Of a stretch of DNA of 64,000 nucleotides, positions 32,561 to 44,632 are shown piece by piece. The stretch spans positions 43,345,655 to 43,409,654 of the forward strand of contig ML681990.1 of the NCBI GenBank assembly GCA_007922195.1, in the 5' to 3' direction. How positions within the stretch are numbered: position 1 is the first letter of the stretch; each line of letters opens with the position of its first letter. The position numbers were made by a program, and so were the translations under genes. Below the pieces are notes generated by a model. That model searched no databases and had not been told where the DNA came from. It worked only from the letters and a program-made list of their open reading frames with translations. The stretch is from Podocnemis expansa. Its lineage: Eukaryota > Chordata > Testudines > Podocnemididae.

Positions 32561-34473
32561 ACTGAAAAGGTTATGGCCCAGAGAAGCACTCATGAGAACC
32601 AGCAACCAACATTCGTGTCCCCAACACGTTATGTGAATTCCATCAGTCTCATCACAACAAACCCAGTTCAGGGACACCAGAGAGGCATCCTTGCACCCGA
32701 GAGGGCAGAGGATGACATGAGACCACTTAGCTGGTACAGTGAGTCATCACTTGGGTTCCTAGAAATCGATTTTCCTTGGGGAGGGGAATCCAACCACAGA
32801 ATTTGCGTTTTTACAAAGCATCTTCAGTTTTTGCATTTTGGATGGGTGGGAGATAACTAAATTTTATTGAAAGTTTAGGATATATGGTCACCTTAAGTGA
32901 AAATGAGACACCATACAAGACTGGCCTGAGGCTGCTCCCTGCCAACATGGGGCTCACCACAGCCTCATGGCAGACAACCTGAGCCCTGCCACCAGAGTCC
33001 CAGGGCTAGCAGCCCAAGTCAGCCCAAATGTTCCTAAGAGGTGTGGGGTTTTTTTTTTGTTTTGTTTCGGTTTGTGTGTGTGTGCGCGCGCGCACATGCA
33101 TAACTGGGCATTTGTCCCATTTGTTGTTGCCAATTGATGATCAATTGTGAAGACCAAATGGGAGAAATGTCCATTTTACCAAAAAAAAGGGAGACTGACT
33201 AGACAAAATGGGGCACATGATCACCTTAATTTAACTGATACCAATATATATTATGGCTAGGGACCCTACATTTCATTTTAATATAGAAAAACACTTTTTT
33301 AAAAAAGAGGCAGGGGTGTTTTTATTTCTTTTTTCTAAATCACAGTAAACTAGACTCCATAGTCATTTCTCAGACATGCAGCAACAACTCAGTTGCTGTG
33401 ACTTACAGCTGGAGGTCAACAGAGCCTGCAGTGACTCAGATTGCAGGCATGCAGTAGCAGTCTGTCCCTGAGCAGAGTCCAGATCAGATGACCCCCCAGG
33501 CTCAGGTATTTCCCCAGCCCAACCAGAGCTGCACATCAGCCTGTACAACAACACTATTCAACCAGGAACCTTTCTGCTGCCTTACAGTATAACAGATTTT
33601 TCAGACTTCCAGCCTGCTCTTGATCCAGTTCATCTTTCAGTGTTGGACTTCCCCAAGGCTTGTTCTAGTCTGCCCCAGCTGTTATCCTGTAATTTTTCAT
33701 TCCTACATGTACCCCTGAACTTGGCAGTACTGCAGTCAGCCGTAGATAGCTGATAATCTTACATAATCTTAAAAAAATGTAAGGTCAGACAGCTGCATAT
33801 TTGCAGTATGCTAGTCAGAAAGGGAGGATGAAACAGAAAGTTATGGAAGAAAGTGACCGAATTGCAACCTTGGTTCTCAGTACCCCTGACATATTGTTAT
33901 GGCTGGAAATATGAAAAATGTTTTGAGATAATGAATAGCATGTTGAAATTAGAAGAATTGATGACCCAGTAGAGATTATGCTGACCCACTAGAAATCACT
34001 ATAGGTTGTATTTTGTTAGAATTAGCTATAAAAAATATAAGTAAAAGTAAGTACCAGAGAGCAGTCAGAGGAAGGTTTTTTTCAGGCAAGAAGCTGACAC
34101 CTAAATTCCCCATCAGTTAATTAGAAAGGTGGCCCTTGGAAGCCCAGCTAGAAATCACTCAAAACAATCCCAGACTGTAGCTAACTTTATTTGGGATGTC
34201 TTAAACCTATTGCATATATCTAATAGGCAGTAGTTTTTGATGAGAGCATGCTTGCTTGTATGAATCAGTCATCAGATGGAAATGCTGTGTTGCTCCTGAT
34301 TTATTCCTAACACCACCTGGATTAAAAACAGTTACATTTCCATTGGTTTGGGCTCTGAAAAAGTCTACATAACACAACCTTGTCCTTGCTTTACTCTGAC
34401 CTTGCTCCAGACCTGGCACTGTCCTGCTCCAACCCTACTTCTATCTTTTATCTGCCCCCTTGATACCTGACTT
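32561..34473. other. No gene seen
   Basis: Intergenic sequence without supported coding content. A purine/pyrimidine-alternating tract lies at 33072-33095. Confidence 0.4.
33072..33095. repeat. (TG)n(CG)n alternating tract
   Basis: A TG run passes into a CG run and then CACATGCA, an unbroken purine-pyrimidine alternation with Z-DNA potential. Confidence 0.85.
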
Positions 34474-35708
34474 GGGCTATGTTCACACACTGGGAGTTAA
34501 ATCGATTTAGCTTGAAGCGATTTAAGATAAATCGATATAACAACCATTAAATTGATTTAACTTACATAGATTTAACAGGTTCCCACCAAAAAACCAAATC
34601 GAACTAGCATTTCCAGGGATAGAACTTTCTAGTTCAACCCTGGGAGGTATGGCAACATGGCCCCCTGGCAGGGCCACATTGCCATCCAATCCCCTGCCTG
34701 GCTTTACCCAGGAGAGCCAGTGGCAGGGGAATAAAAGTCTGCACTGACTGACTCCAGGCTCCGGCAGCCCAGTGGGGGAAAGGACATCCCCCCAGACTGG
34801 TTGCAGCCTCAGGGAGCAGCCAGGCAGGGGGGAGATGGGACCCCACACTCCAGACTTCCCTGCACCCAGACAGGTGTGCAGGAAAAGGAGCCCCTGGAGC
34901 CTGGCATCCCCAAACCCAGCCAGATGGCAGTGGCAGGGAAGCTGGTGCACCAGGCTTCTGCTGCAGTTGCTGAGCGTGCAGGGAAAGGAGTCAGCATGGC
35001 TGGCTTCCCCCTGCAGCTGCCGGGAGGGAGGGGCAGGGAAGCCAGTGCACCCGGCTTCCACCCAGACCTGGCCAGCGATGGGGACAGGGAAGCTGCATGC
35101 CTGGCTTCCCCCAGCAGATGCTGGGCTGCAAGGGCAGGGAAGCTGTGCGCCCAGCTTCTTCCAGCACCTGGCAGGCATGTAGAGAAAGAAGCTCGGCACA
35201 CCCAGCTTTCTCCCACAGCTGTCGGGTGTGCGGGGCTCTTTTCCCCGCCACCTGGCAGCTGCAGGGGGAAGCCAGGTGCACCAGGTTCCTTTCCCCACGT
35301 GCCTGCAAGGTGTGGGGGGAAGCCGGGCATGTGGCTTCCCTGCCCCTGCCACCCGGCATCTGCCTGATAAGCCAGGTGCGGGGTGTTTCCCCCACCACCA
35401 TCCTTGTGCCCCCCTGCTCCTCCCATCCCTCCCTGGCCAGGGTGTTGGGAGGAAGTTCAAACTGTTGTATCAATGAGAGTGTCATATTGATATAACACAG
35501 CCACACTGGGTTATTTTGAAACCACAGTTTTGAGATAACCCTCATTTTTATATAAAACTAGTGTTTTTATTATATTGAAATGATTTTCCTTATTTCAAAA
35601 CAAGGGAGCTCCTTATTTCAGCATAAGGAAACATCGTGTGGACCTAAACATTTTTAAATTGAAATAACCAGTGCTCTTTTGATTTAAAACCCGTGTGTGG
35701 ACATACCC
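34474..35708. mobile_element. MITE with AT-rich palindromic ends and GC-rich core
   Basis: The left end GGGCTATGTTCACACACTGG pairs with the right end, which reverse-complemented reads GGGTATGTCCACACACGGG. Subterminal sequence is rich in ATCGATTTAA-like blocks. No clear target duplication was found. The core (about 34760-35350) is a degenerate GC-rich tandem array. Open frames of up to 312 codons on both strands arise from this array and are not genes. Confidence 0.75.
34760..35350. repeat. Degenerate tandem array, unit about 48-50 bp
   Basis: Recurring blocks of GGGAAGC-x-GTGCACC-x-GGCTTCC-x-CAGCTGCC lie near 34937, 34981, 35034, 35085, 35133, 35183, 35263 and 35313. Each unit contains a small internal inverted repeat (GGAAGCC/GGCTTCC). 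Unit length is not a multiple of three. Confidence 0.8.
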
Positions 35709-37219
35709 TTGGACTATGTGGCCTTGACCTTTGGTATGTCCTTGGAATCTGGCTATGGTACTGATGTTGACTTGTCTATGGACTCTGATCTTGGTTCTGA
35801 CCCTGAGCTATCCTTGGTTCCAGTGCTCCCTTGGACCAATCCCACCTCCATATCTGGCTTTGACCTCCACTCCAATCACTGTGCCTGACTACTGGGAGGT
35901 AGTGTCTTAACAGTACTCCCCAGAAGTCACAACAATGGCTTAAAACCGATGAGATTTAAATAACAGATTCTTTTAATCTGCCTTCTAGTTTTTTAACTTC
36001 AGTTACAATTGTATCACATTTTCACACTTTCTCCTGCAACTATGAGAAATTGCAATTTTTTTTTAAATGAAAGTTGACAATCTCATTTAATCACAGTGCT
36101 CCTGGAGTTTTAAGAAAAGCCTTAAATATCACAAAATTAATTATAAAAACTCAGCTAGTGCCAGTTCTGGTGTATCACTGATGAAACTAAATAGTCTGTT
36201 TCAATGTTTTTAAATATGTTCTATGGTACTTTGTTATTTGAGTCTTTTAAAACAGAGCAATAAAGCATAACTCATATGCCTCCAAAATTAAAATGACAAA
36301 TGAAGCAATGAAAGATATGACATATAGTCATAGCTACAGCATATGGCTGAATTGAAAATTAAAAAAATAAATACCTCATCACTCATATTGACTTGCCTGT
36401 GTTGTTTGGATGGAGATGTCTCACAGTTTTGCCGTAATTTTGCTTAACGTCTACATTATGCAGATACCTGTTGCACACATAAGCGTTATCTAAATAATGA
36501 CATTTCAACTAGTGAATTAACTTTCCCCCAAGCAATTAAATAGCTGTTTTTCACGTTCCTTAGTTATCTTTCAATATCGTCATCATTACATATTAGCCAC
36601 CCACATTAATTATTCAGACAAAGTATGCCATGACTCCTTTCCCGGGTTGGAGCTGAGTGCATCGTGTAAAGCAAATGATGATTTTGGTCATGAGAAAAGA
36701 GGAGGATAACTACTTGCTCCCAAAGCTGCCCAGATAAGTTACTGCTAGTGTTACAATACAGTCTCAAAGATGTGAATATCTTGGGAATGCAGGTTATCCA
36801 TAACCCTGAAATGTTTTGTTCAGAGTTACAAACATTTCAGAGTTATGAACAAAACGTTATGGTATGGTGCCCTGCGGTCAGTGTCTTCTAGCTGAGACAG
36901 GGCGAGATCTCTGCAAAGGTGGCACCTGGGAGCACTGCCTGATTTGCAAGCTGTTCCCTGTCTTATTCCTGTTTCTTGCCTTTGAATTATGAGGCCTGCT
37001 TTGCATCCTTGGCACTACAAGCCCTCAGTCACCTCTCTCCAGGGCTTGCCCTGCCTGTTGTGCCCCTGAGGCAGCACATGGCAAGGACTGGCACCAACAT
37101 GCTGCCAGCACTTCTCCCCTCCCTGCCTGTTAAATTCTCAGAGGTGCAGGCAGGACCCAGGAGTGCAGTCACAGGCAGTGCTTGGGCAGCATTAGTTCAC
37201 AGTCTGTGGCCTTTTAAAA
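35709..37219. other. No gene seen
   Basis: AT-rich unique-looking sequence. No coding region or recognised repeat could be supported. Confidence 0.4.
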
Positions 37220-37227
37220 CTCCAGAG

Positions 37228-37585
37228 CTGTGGTTCCCAACCTTTTTCAGGCTGGGGACCTGTTTTTTAACAAAAAAAATCTTTGCAGGCCCCCTGGCTG
37301 AGTATGTAATCTGGCCCACGCCACTCTGGTGGTGCCGTTGGGATAGTTGGCAAGTGGCACCACTGCCACCATGGCCCATGCTGTTGAGGAGCTGAGCCAT
37401 GGCAGCTATGGCCCCCTGCCCTTGCCCCTTCCAGGGATCTGGCCACAGGTGGGGAGAGGCAGCCCTGGCAGGATGCATTGGGGCTGCAGCTGGATTCCAC
37501 CCCTGGTAGGGAGAGGCTCTGCAGACCCCTTGCAACATGTCTGCGGACCCCCAGGGGTCCCCGGACCACAGGTTAGGAACCACTA
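37228..37585. mobile_element. hAT MITE with exact 8-bp target duplication
   Basis: The ends are CTGTGGTTCCCAACC and, reverse-complemented, TAGTGGTTCCTAACC. The target duplication ctccagag is exact at 37220-37227 and 37586-37593. The element is 358 bp and noncoding. It shares termini with the larger element at 47558-49763. Confidence 0.9.
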
Positions 37586-37861
37586 CTCCAGAGCACAGAA
37601 GCAGCCCCAGTTCTGGCTTGTACTCCAGGCCAGGATTTGGCTGCAATAGCAGCAGCTTGATCTTTCCTAGCCTTGAGCCTGCAAGCTCCTGAGGGGGAGA
37701 TGGGTGCTTCTGCTCTGCATGTGCCAGTCTTGTTGCCTTATTCTGCCAGTAGGGGCTCACAGCAGTGCCTGTGTGAACCACAGTATCTTCATTGCCTATC
37801 AGTAAGTGGCTAGCCTTCACACCATAAGTGGAGCTGGGGACAGGAAACCCAGATGTGCTGA

Positions 37862-38021
37862 CAGTGTTGGATTAACCCATGGACCTACGGGGCCCATGCC
37901 CAGGGGCCGATCCTGATATGGGGGCCCTCCGCCCTGCTGGCACTTGGGTGGGGCAGGGTGGGGCAGACTGGTTCAGAAGCTGGGCTCCGTGCTCCCACTC
38001 CACCCCTGGGCTGGCTGGTCT
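37862..38021. repeat. Fragment of a hAT-like MITE end
   Basis: CAGTGTTGGATTAACCCATG followed by GC-rich sequence resembles the fragment near 30700. The opposite end is absent, lost at the junction with CR1 at about 38022. Confidence 0.5.
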
Positions 38022-38778
38022 CACAGACTCATAGACTTAGACTCTAAGGTCAGAAGGGACCAATACGATTATCTCTAGTCTCACTTTCTGCACAATGCAG
38101 GCCAGAAAACCTCACCTACCCACTCCTGCAATAAACCTCTTACCCAATGATCCTCAGCCTTTTGCAGGTCGTGACACACTTCATGGCATATTGAGACCTT
38201 ACTGGATACACCAGCTCACCCATTCCAAGTCAAATCCAGTGATCTCACTGACTCTCCCGCTCTGTGACTCATTTACCACTGTGTGGTGACACAGTAATGT
38301 GTCCTGACATAGTGGTTGAGAACCACTGCTCTAACCTGTGACTGAATTATTAAAGTCTTCAAATCATGATTTAAAGACTTTAAGATATAGAGAATCCACC
38401 AGCAAGTGAGCCATGCCCCACACTACAGAGGAAGGCAAAAAAAAACTCCAGAGCTTAGCCAATGGTCCCTGGGAGAAAATTCCTTCCTGACCCCAAATAT
38501 GGTGATCAGTTAGAACCCAAGCATGTGGGCACACTTTGCCAGTCAGTCACCCAAGAAAGAATTTGTTGTAATAACTCAGAACCCACTCTGTCCAACCTTC
38601 TTTCTCACGTGCCTGGCATATCCACCATCAGTAGCCAAACTTCAGTCAATTGCCAAACTAGGCCATTCTATCATACTGTCCCTCTATAAATTTACCAAGC
38701 TCATTTTTGAAGGTAGTTTTATTTTTTGCCCCCAACAGCTCACCTTGGAAGGCTATTCCAGAACTGTACTGCTCTGAT
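38022..38778 (-). mobile_element. CR1 LINE 3' region, reverse, carrying a MITE
   Basis: The stretch starting CTCATAGACTTAGACTCTA, followed by AAGGTCAGAAGGGACCAATA, is the reverse complement of a CR1 3' UTR. It runs on through the TCATGATTTAAAGACTTTAA and AAATTCCTTCCTGACCCCAA blocks to the GAAGGCTATTCCAGAACT block. A 184-bp hAT MITE interrupts it at 38145-38328. Confidence 0.8.
38145..38328. mobile_element. Small hAT MITE inside CR1
   Basis: The left end CAATGATCCTCAGCCTTTTG corresponds to the right end, which reverse-complemented reads CAGTGGTTCTCAACCAC. The flanking 8-mers ctcttacc and ctctaacc match at 7 of 8 positions. Confidence 0.85.
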
Positions 38779-38780
38779 GG

Positions 38781-39626
38781 GCTACGCTACAACAGAAGGC
38801 TCAGTTAAGCCGGCTTAATAAAGTCTACTTTATTAAGGCAGCTTAGAGAGTCCACACTCAAAATGCCTAGCACCTACATCCGGCCACCCCAAGTCCACGG
38901 CCTGTGGTGGGGGGTGAGGGGAGACTGATGCTAGGATCCCGGGCATGGGGATCTGCAGCCTGCCAAGCGCTCCAGCCCCATGCCAGGTACTCCAGGGCCT
39001 GGGTCTGGCATTCCAGGGCCTGGGTCTGGTGCTCCATCAGCTCGAGCTGGAGGTCCCTCTGGGCTTGCATGACTCTGCACTGGCCATCCTCCTCCTGCCT
39101 CTGTCACTCCTGCCAGGCTCAGGCATCAGCCTCTGCTCATTTGGCCACCTGGAGGTGGTCTTCCAGTATATGTTCCCTGGAATAATGCTATTTCCTCCTT
39201 CTGGTCAGGGCTGGGTACCCCCCCAGGAGTGACCGGTGTCAGGGTCGCTGGGACTGCAGAACAGGAGCAAAGAACAGGGGTTCCCCCATTAGCTAGTGCA
39301 GAGTGCAGGCTGACAGCACCTGCTGTCCCATGCCCATCCCCCTGTTTACTACTCCTCCCCTTAGTATACACTGTTGGTGCTGTGCTGTATGGGGCAACTC
39401 GTTGCCCAGGATGGTAAGACAAGGATTAACCCTTAGTTTGAACTTAATAAATTCGAACTAAGGGCAGTTAGTGCGAATTAACGAAGTGGAGTAATTCCAA
39501 CATTAGTTTAAATTAGTCCATGTTGTTGATTCAAACTAATAAGTTTGAGGTTAGTTTGAACTAACCTCAAAGTTATTAGTTTGAATTAACAAATTCAAAC
39601 TAACTTTTCCTAGTGTAGAGATAGCC
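38781..39626. mobile_element. MITE-like element with a decayed coiled-coil coding core
   Basis: The ends GGCTACGCTACA and, reverse-complemented, GGCTATCTCTACAC are loosely matched. Subterminal AT-rich sequence on the right (39420-39610) is strongly self-complementary (TAGTTTGAACTAACCTCAAA and partners). The core encodes a minus-strand coiled-coil remnant. No target duplication was established. Confidence 0.55.
38867..39200 (-). pseudogene. Coiled-coil C-terminus of a transposon-associated protein, decayed
   Basis: The minus strand reads QAQRDLQLELMEHQTQALE, then a repeat of QTQALE, preceded by stop-broken, glutamine/glutamate-rich sequence (EHILEDHLQVAK, QRQEEDGQ). This heptad-rich tail resembles the C-terminus of Myb/SANT-like accessory proteins carried by some vertebrate DNA transposons. 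The DNA-binding domain is absent, so the family call is an inference. Confidence 0.35.
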
Positions 39627-40442
39627 TAAAAATGCCACAGGACTCCTGGTTAGTGTACAATAAAGTACATATACATGAAAAAGCATAATAGGTTTGAAAA
39701 AAATGAACAAAGCCTAGCTTCCTCACACTGCTGTGTTTTTTGTAACAATGTCAGTGAATTCATTTAGGTGATGCTGGCCATCCTAATAATTTAAATTATA
39801 ATTTGTTAGTAGAGTCTGAATGAGCAATTCCCTGACAGCTAGTGATACTGAATTGTGAGGGGGGGAAAGGCTACAGGATCATACCGTGGTTTACATGAAC
39901 ACACAACACACCTATTCTGCCTAGGCATCCAGTAGATAGTGCTGTGTTGTACAAGTAATCAATTTTGGCTGTTGTTGGGTGGGCTACATATCACATCAGA
40001 ATAGAATGCAGGGGGAATGAAATGTTGTTATCCTTGGTGTAAGAGTAAAAGTCAACAACCTGAATTGACAGAGAGGGGTCACCAGGAACAGAACAGCACT
40101 TGCTAAACAGGGACCATTCAGGTCCCAAATTTATTCTCAGTTGAGAGAGAGGACTGGGTGGGGACAGGTGTTTTGCTTGGTGGTGTGGGTTCTGCTTAAG
40201 AGTCACAAGCACTATTTGACCTACCACTACCTGGTTAAAAGATAGAACTGATTAGGCTCCATAGAGTGTCTTATGCTTTGTTAAGTGACCACTAGAGCTG
40301 AAATCACTGATAATTGGGGTCTAAGTGCTTAGACTTAATGTGGGACAAAGTTTTGTTGGAAGAAACTGCTAGTCTGCATTAGTAGTGGTTTCCAAGGACA
40401 ACAACAGTGAAGGAAGGGAGAGGCCCATTAAAGGAACATTTG
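39627..40442. other. No gene seen
   Basis: A scrap AAATGCCACAGGACTCC at about 39628-39646 matches the SINE-like family. The rest is unassigned. Confidence 0.4.
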
Positions 40443-40625
40443 TTCTTCTTTGAGTGCTGCTCGGATGCATTCAGTAACAGATGTCTCCGTGCCGAAGCGC
40501 CAGATTGGTCAGAAAAAACTTGTCCTAGCCGGTCAGAAGAGGGGAGGTGGCCACAACCCCTCGCACCACCCCTGGCTATATATACGGCCACCTCCCCACT
40601 CCCTCCTCAGTTTCATTTCTTCCAC
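40443..40625 (+). repeat. DIRS left inverted terminal repeat with promoter
   Basis: It contains CTGCTCGGATGCATTCAGTA, AAAAAACTTGTCCTAGCC, a TATATATA box (40577-40584) and CTCCCTCCTCAGTT. Each block recurs in reverse complement at 44633-44828. Confidence 0.85.
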
Positions 40626-40771
40626 CTTGCGCATCGGATCTGGAACATCCGCTCCTTGTGAATTGCAAGCAGCCTGTCTCTTTGCCTTGGATGCACTGTC
40701 TGGCGGGGCAAATCTCCTTGCGGATTTAATTCCACCACGAGAGCCCAACACTGGAGCGGAAAATCGCATCG

Positions 40772-42021
40772 ATGATGCCGGGGTTTAAACCCCGTGCCAA
40801 GTGCGGCAAGGCCTTCCCCTGGGACGACCCCCATAGGAAGTGCCTCCGGTGCCTGGGCAAAGACCACATGGTCTCAGCATCGCAGCGCCTACCTGGCGCC
40901 TCGGCACCTCGGCACCAATTGAGGTCGCCCTCAGTCAGCCCGGCACCATCGGCGCCGGGCTCGCCTCACCATCATGCCATATCATCTCCGGTGCCAACAA
41001 CGTGGTACAGCCTGGCCTCACCGATGCCGACATCACCTCAGCACCGGCTGACTCCACCCTCGGCACCGTGGAGCCCGGTACTGAAGGAACGGGAACCCAC
41101 CTGCCCGAGCAGTCCTCCGTTCCCTAGCAAGGACTTGCCCGCGACTCACACAGAGTCATTTCTCGTCCCGTGCACCCTGGAAGTGGTGGGGGCAGCACGA
41201 GCCCTGCTGCTCCTCCTGACTCCCCTGGCCCCACTTCCAATCAGAAGGGGCAACCCGGCCTTCATTTCGAAGGCCTCAGTTCATCTTGGACGCTCACCTT
41301 CTCCGTGCAGCCCCCCGTCTTCCACCCCACCGGGGGCTGACATCACTCCGAATTGGACTAGCCCTCGCTCGCTGGCCACCCAGTCTCCCCCAGGGACGTG
41401 GTCCAGATGGCAATGGGGGCTGGAGAACCCCACAGGGACCCCCTCCCTCTCTCCAGGGAGACCAGGGAATTGGATTTGTTAGGCCACAAGGTGTATTCCT
41501 CATCGGCCTTTCAACTGTGGGTGGCAAACAACCAGGCTATAACCAGTACGTACTTGCTGGATGTCTGGGAGTCCCTAGGGAGATTTAGAAATATGCTTCT
41601 GCCTGAGGCCAGGGATGAGTATGATGCCTTCTTGGAGGAAGACAACATAATCTCCCAAGACCTCCTCCTTTCAGCCCGCGATGCAGTGGATACTGCAGCT
41701 CGCACCGTGGCCTCGGCGGTTACCCTCCGCAGGGTATCATGGCTCTGGGAGGCTAGAGCATCCACTAACACTCAGCAGGCAGTCCTTGACCTGCCCTTTG
41801 AAGGAAACGTCTTGTTTCCCCCAGAAACCCTCTCTATGGTGGGTACGGCCCGGGATCCTCGGGGAAAGGCCAAGTATTTCGGCCTTCTAACTCCCAGACC
41901 CACCCCCCCCGACTTAGCTTCCCAGTTCCCTGGGCGGGACAACCCCCTCTTTTCCTTCCTGCCTCACTTACGGCAGAAAGAGGGCCTTCGGTCACCCCTC
42001 CCCAAGGAAAGGCCACTCTGA
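40772..42021 (+). pseudogene. DIRS gag-like ORF1, one frameshift
   Basis: The first segment (40772-41482) starts MMPGFKPRAKCGKAFPW and has a Cys/His cluster, C-L-R-C-L-G-K-D-H, typical of the N-terminus of vertebrate DIRS ORF1. A Pro/Ser-rich linker follows. The frame shifts around 41400-41480. The second segment (41398-42021) carries the conserved C-terminal block: DAVDTAARTVASAVTLRRVS, then WLWEA, QQAVLDLPFEG and LF. The product is thought to be a nucleocapsid-like RNA-binding protein. Only one frame break within about 1.25 kb suggests this part is younger, or was copied more recently, than the pol region. Confidence 0.8.
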
Positions 42022-42519
42022 CCACTACTACCCTCTTTACCCTTGGGGTGCAGGGGGGCCCCGAGGCGTCACTGTCGCAGATCGACAACCCCCCCACCAC
42101 AGGGAAGATAGGTCCGATAGGAACCGTTCCGATCCTTCCCTGGTCTCTCCCTCCCTCAGTTACGGGACCAACGATTCAATCAGGATGCCAGGGGCTGACA
42201 ATATAATGATGCCCACCTATGGTGACGGTATCCCGATACCGTAGCTACCACCCCCCCCACCCCTCACTCCTTGAGCAGCGACTTCCCTGAGGACAGAAAC
42301 TGCCCCTCTCCTATTCCTATGAGTTCTTCTCCCCCAATACTCCCCACCGCGCTCCTTACCCTAACCCCTCGTCGAGGGATGGAGATGCATCTCATTGTCA
42401 CCCAGCTACAGCAGGGCTCTGAGACACACACATCCGAAGCCTACTCACAACAGGACTGTACCTGTGACCATGACTCATGTCCCAGGTAGGCCCCCTCGTT
42501 CCGGGTTAAGGGAGGGGGA

Positions 42520-44300
42520 GGGGATGTCCCGGGTCACACCACCGTCTTCTGCGCTGTGATCCCCACGCCCTTCAACAAGACTTCCTCTGTGAACTAAGGG
42601 GACACATCTCTGTAGTAATTCAGCTACCTGGATAGCTACTTCATTGGGAAGGGACCTCTACAGCAGGTTTTTGCCCCTGCATGGGCCCTAGGTATGCCCC
42701 CCCCCCCCTTCCTGCCCTCATATGGTTCCTTGTCTCTACCCTATGGTCATCTAGTGGAAACCAGGGGCCCACCTCAGGAACCCTTATCTTGGTCTACTCC
42801 CACCAAGGTAGCTCATGCTTCCCCGACCTCACCAAAGTACGGCCGGGGGCACCCTTTTTAAACCCTGAAGGGGAAATGCCTTGCTGTGTATCATAGGTTG
42901 GGAAACTGTGAAAGGTCTATCCCTTTGAGTGCCCTCCCACATGTGGGTCCCGCCTTGGTATCCACTGCCTCCTGGACAGTTGTCTATGGCAGACAGAAGG
43001 TTCCCTGCTTCCAGGGCACTTGCATAATCCTTTGACCTATGGTCTTATCCCCCTTCCGCCTTGCCCCCCTGCGGGACCGTCCCACTACACTGCACGTAGC
43101 CCCTTGGTGCTACAGAGTTTTTCCCCATGCGCGTTGGCAGCGCCTGGCAGTTCTGTGGTTCCCCTTTTTCTCTTCTTAAGGACCCGTTTACACCCTCTGC
43201 CATCACGATGGTGCAACGCACAGAGAATCCAGTCTGTACAACATGTAACAGTTTGGGGCTGTACCCCTTTATTCACCCTTTGGCTCCCCCCAGGGAGAAA
43301 ACTTCGCTGGGTTCTCTGACCCCAGGGTGTCCTTCAGATGCAGAAGCTGCCACCTTGTTATGGCTCCGTTCTCTAGCTTAAGAAGGACCCTTCCTTGGCA
43401 GCGGAGTTCTTCACTATCCATTTATTGAAGAATTTTCTGCCCTGGCAGCCCTGGCATGGCAAAGTAGTAACGTTGTCCCTCAGGGAAGCACCTTAGGTAC
43501 TGAGTCCATGGTCTTTCACAGCCCTCCTTCAATTTCTCGGTCGCCAATGGGCTGTCTAGATGGTAGTAAGAGTTCTCTGCCATCCTTTTTCCTTCCCCCT
43601 CATGCTTAGTGAGAGCTTCAAGGGGCAAAACCCCTGCAAGCTTAGACCAACAGGGCCCCTACCGTACATTCTAGATCCCCGCGGCCCGTAGTAGGCTGTT
43701 TTTGCCAACATTGCCTCAGGTCACCATGCGGTCAGCACCTTTCCGGGCTTCCCTCCTGCGAGAGCCCGGTCATGGTACCAGCTTAGCCGAATGTGCGGTC
43801 CTGTGCTACCAGGCCATGAATTAGCATGCCGTAGGCCCGTCCTGCTTCGCTCGATTCTATACGTCCTGGCTAGCATCCCATGGTCTTCTCAGTCGCCCTC
43901 GAGCCTACCTCACAACCTTGTATCCTTTCCTCTCCTTAGCCAGACGGCTTGCTTGGCCACATCCTATATAAGGGGAATTGCCATTCCCTTACTTCTCCTT
44001 GCATACTCAGTAGTCGCCAGATCAGTCCATGACTACGTGGCTCCTGCAAAAGCCTTCGGGTGCTCTGTGTCTGCCCTTTCTTTGTTCTCACGCGAGACAC
44101 AGCCATATGACTAGTCTCATTGGCCAGTTTTCAGTGTTCTCCTTCGAGGCCATATGACACGGCCTAGGCTAGACATTGTTGTCTATCGATTACATTCCAT
44201 GTTTTTCCTCCTAGGCAGGGCACCTGCATAACCTGTATTCTTAGGTTGCACCCCTTTTCTCCAGCTCCAGTGACTTCGCTGACCTGCATATGCGCTCTGC
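42520..44300 (+). pseudogene. DIRS pol region, heavily decayed (RT traces)
   Basis: Around 42540-42660, stretches in shifting frames resemble the RT palm. A proline/FNK stretch stands where 'AP..FTK' is expected. LRGHISVV and then YLDSYFIGKGPLQQV (42625-42669) stand where the catalytic 'YLDD' box and its tail are expected; here the second Asp reads Ser. No clear RNase H, tyrosine recombinase or methylase motif could be read from 42700 to 44300, though the position fits. Confidence in the RT traces is limited because the frames break often. Confidence 0.4.
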
Positions 44301-44487
44301 CTCAGCGGGTTCGGTTTTGCCCTGTGCTGGTTGACCCTCAGCCCTTGCTTCTTTCGGGCCGCCAAGGCCCGTTTGCTTCTTGTCTTTGGCGAACGTCTTG
44401 CTACGGGGCCTCCACCTTACTGGTTTTGTTGCTGTGCTTTAGGCGAAAGTACCAACTCCACCCGCCATCCTTTCAGCATGGCTAGTA

Positions 44488-44586
44488 GTCACCTATTACT
44501 GAATGCATCCGAGCAGCGCTCAAAGAAGAATGGTGGGTTACTCTCCAGTAACCGTCCTTCAAGATGGGCTGCTCGGATCCATTCAG
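44488..44586. repeat. DIRS internal complementary region
   Basis: CTGAATGCATCCGAGCAGC then CTCAAAGAAGAA is the complement of the left terminus. It joins directly to TGGTGGGTTACTCTCC and GATGGGCTGCTCGGATCC, the sequence of the right terminus. This junction is the template thought to complete the ends during DIRS replication through a circle. Confidence 0.85.
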
Positions 44587-44632
44587 GTCCCTCCGCTCCA
44601 TCCCCACTTTTGGAGTTGGCAACTCTAAGGAA

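Noticed and set aside
34522..35545. Open frames of 312, 205, 188 and 184 codons on both strands
   Set aside because: They overlap one another in different frames and follow the 50-bp GC-rich tandem array, whose unit length is not a multiple of three. No domain content.
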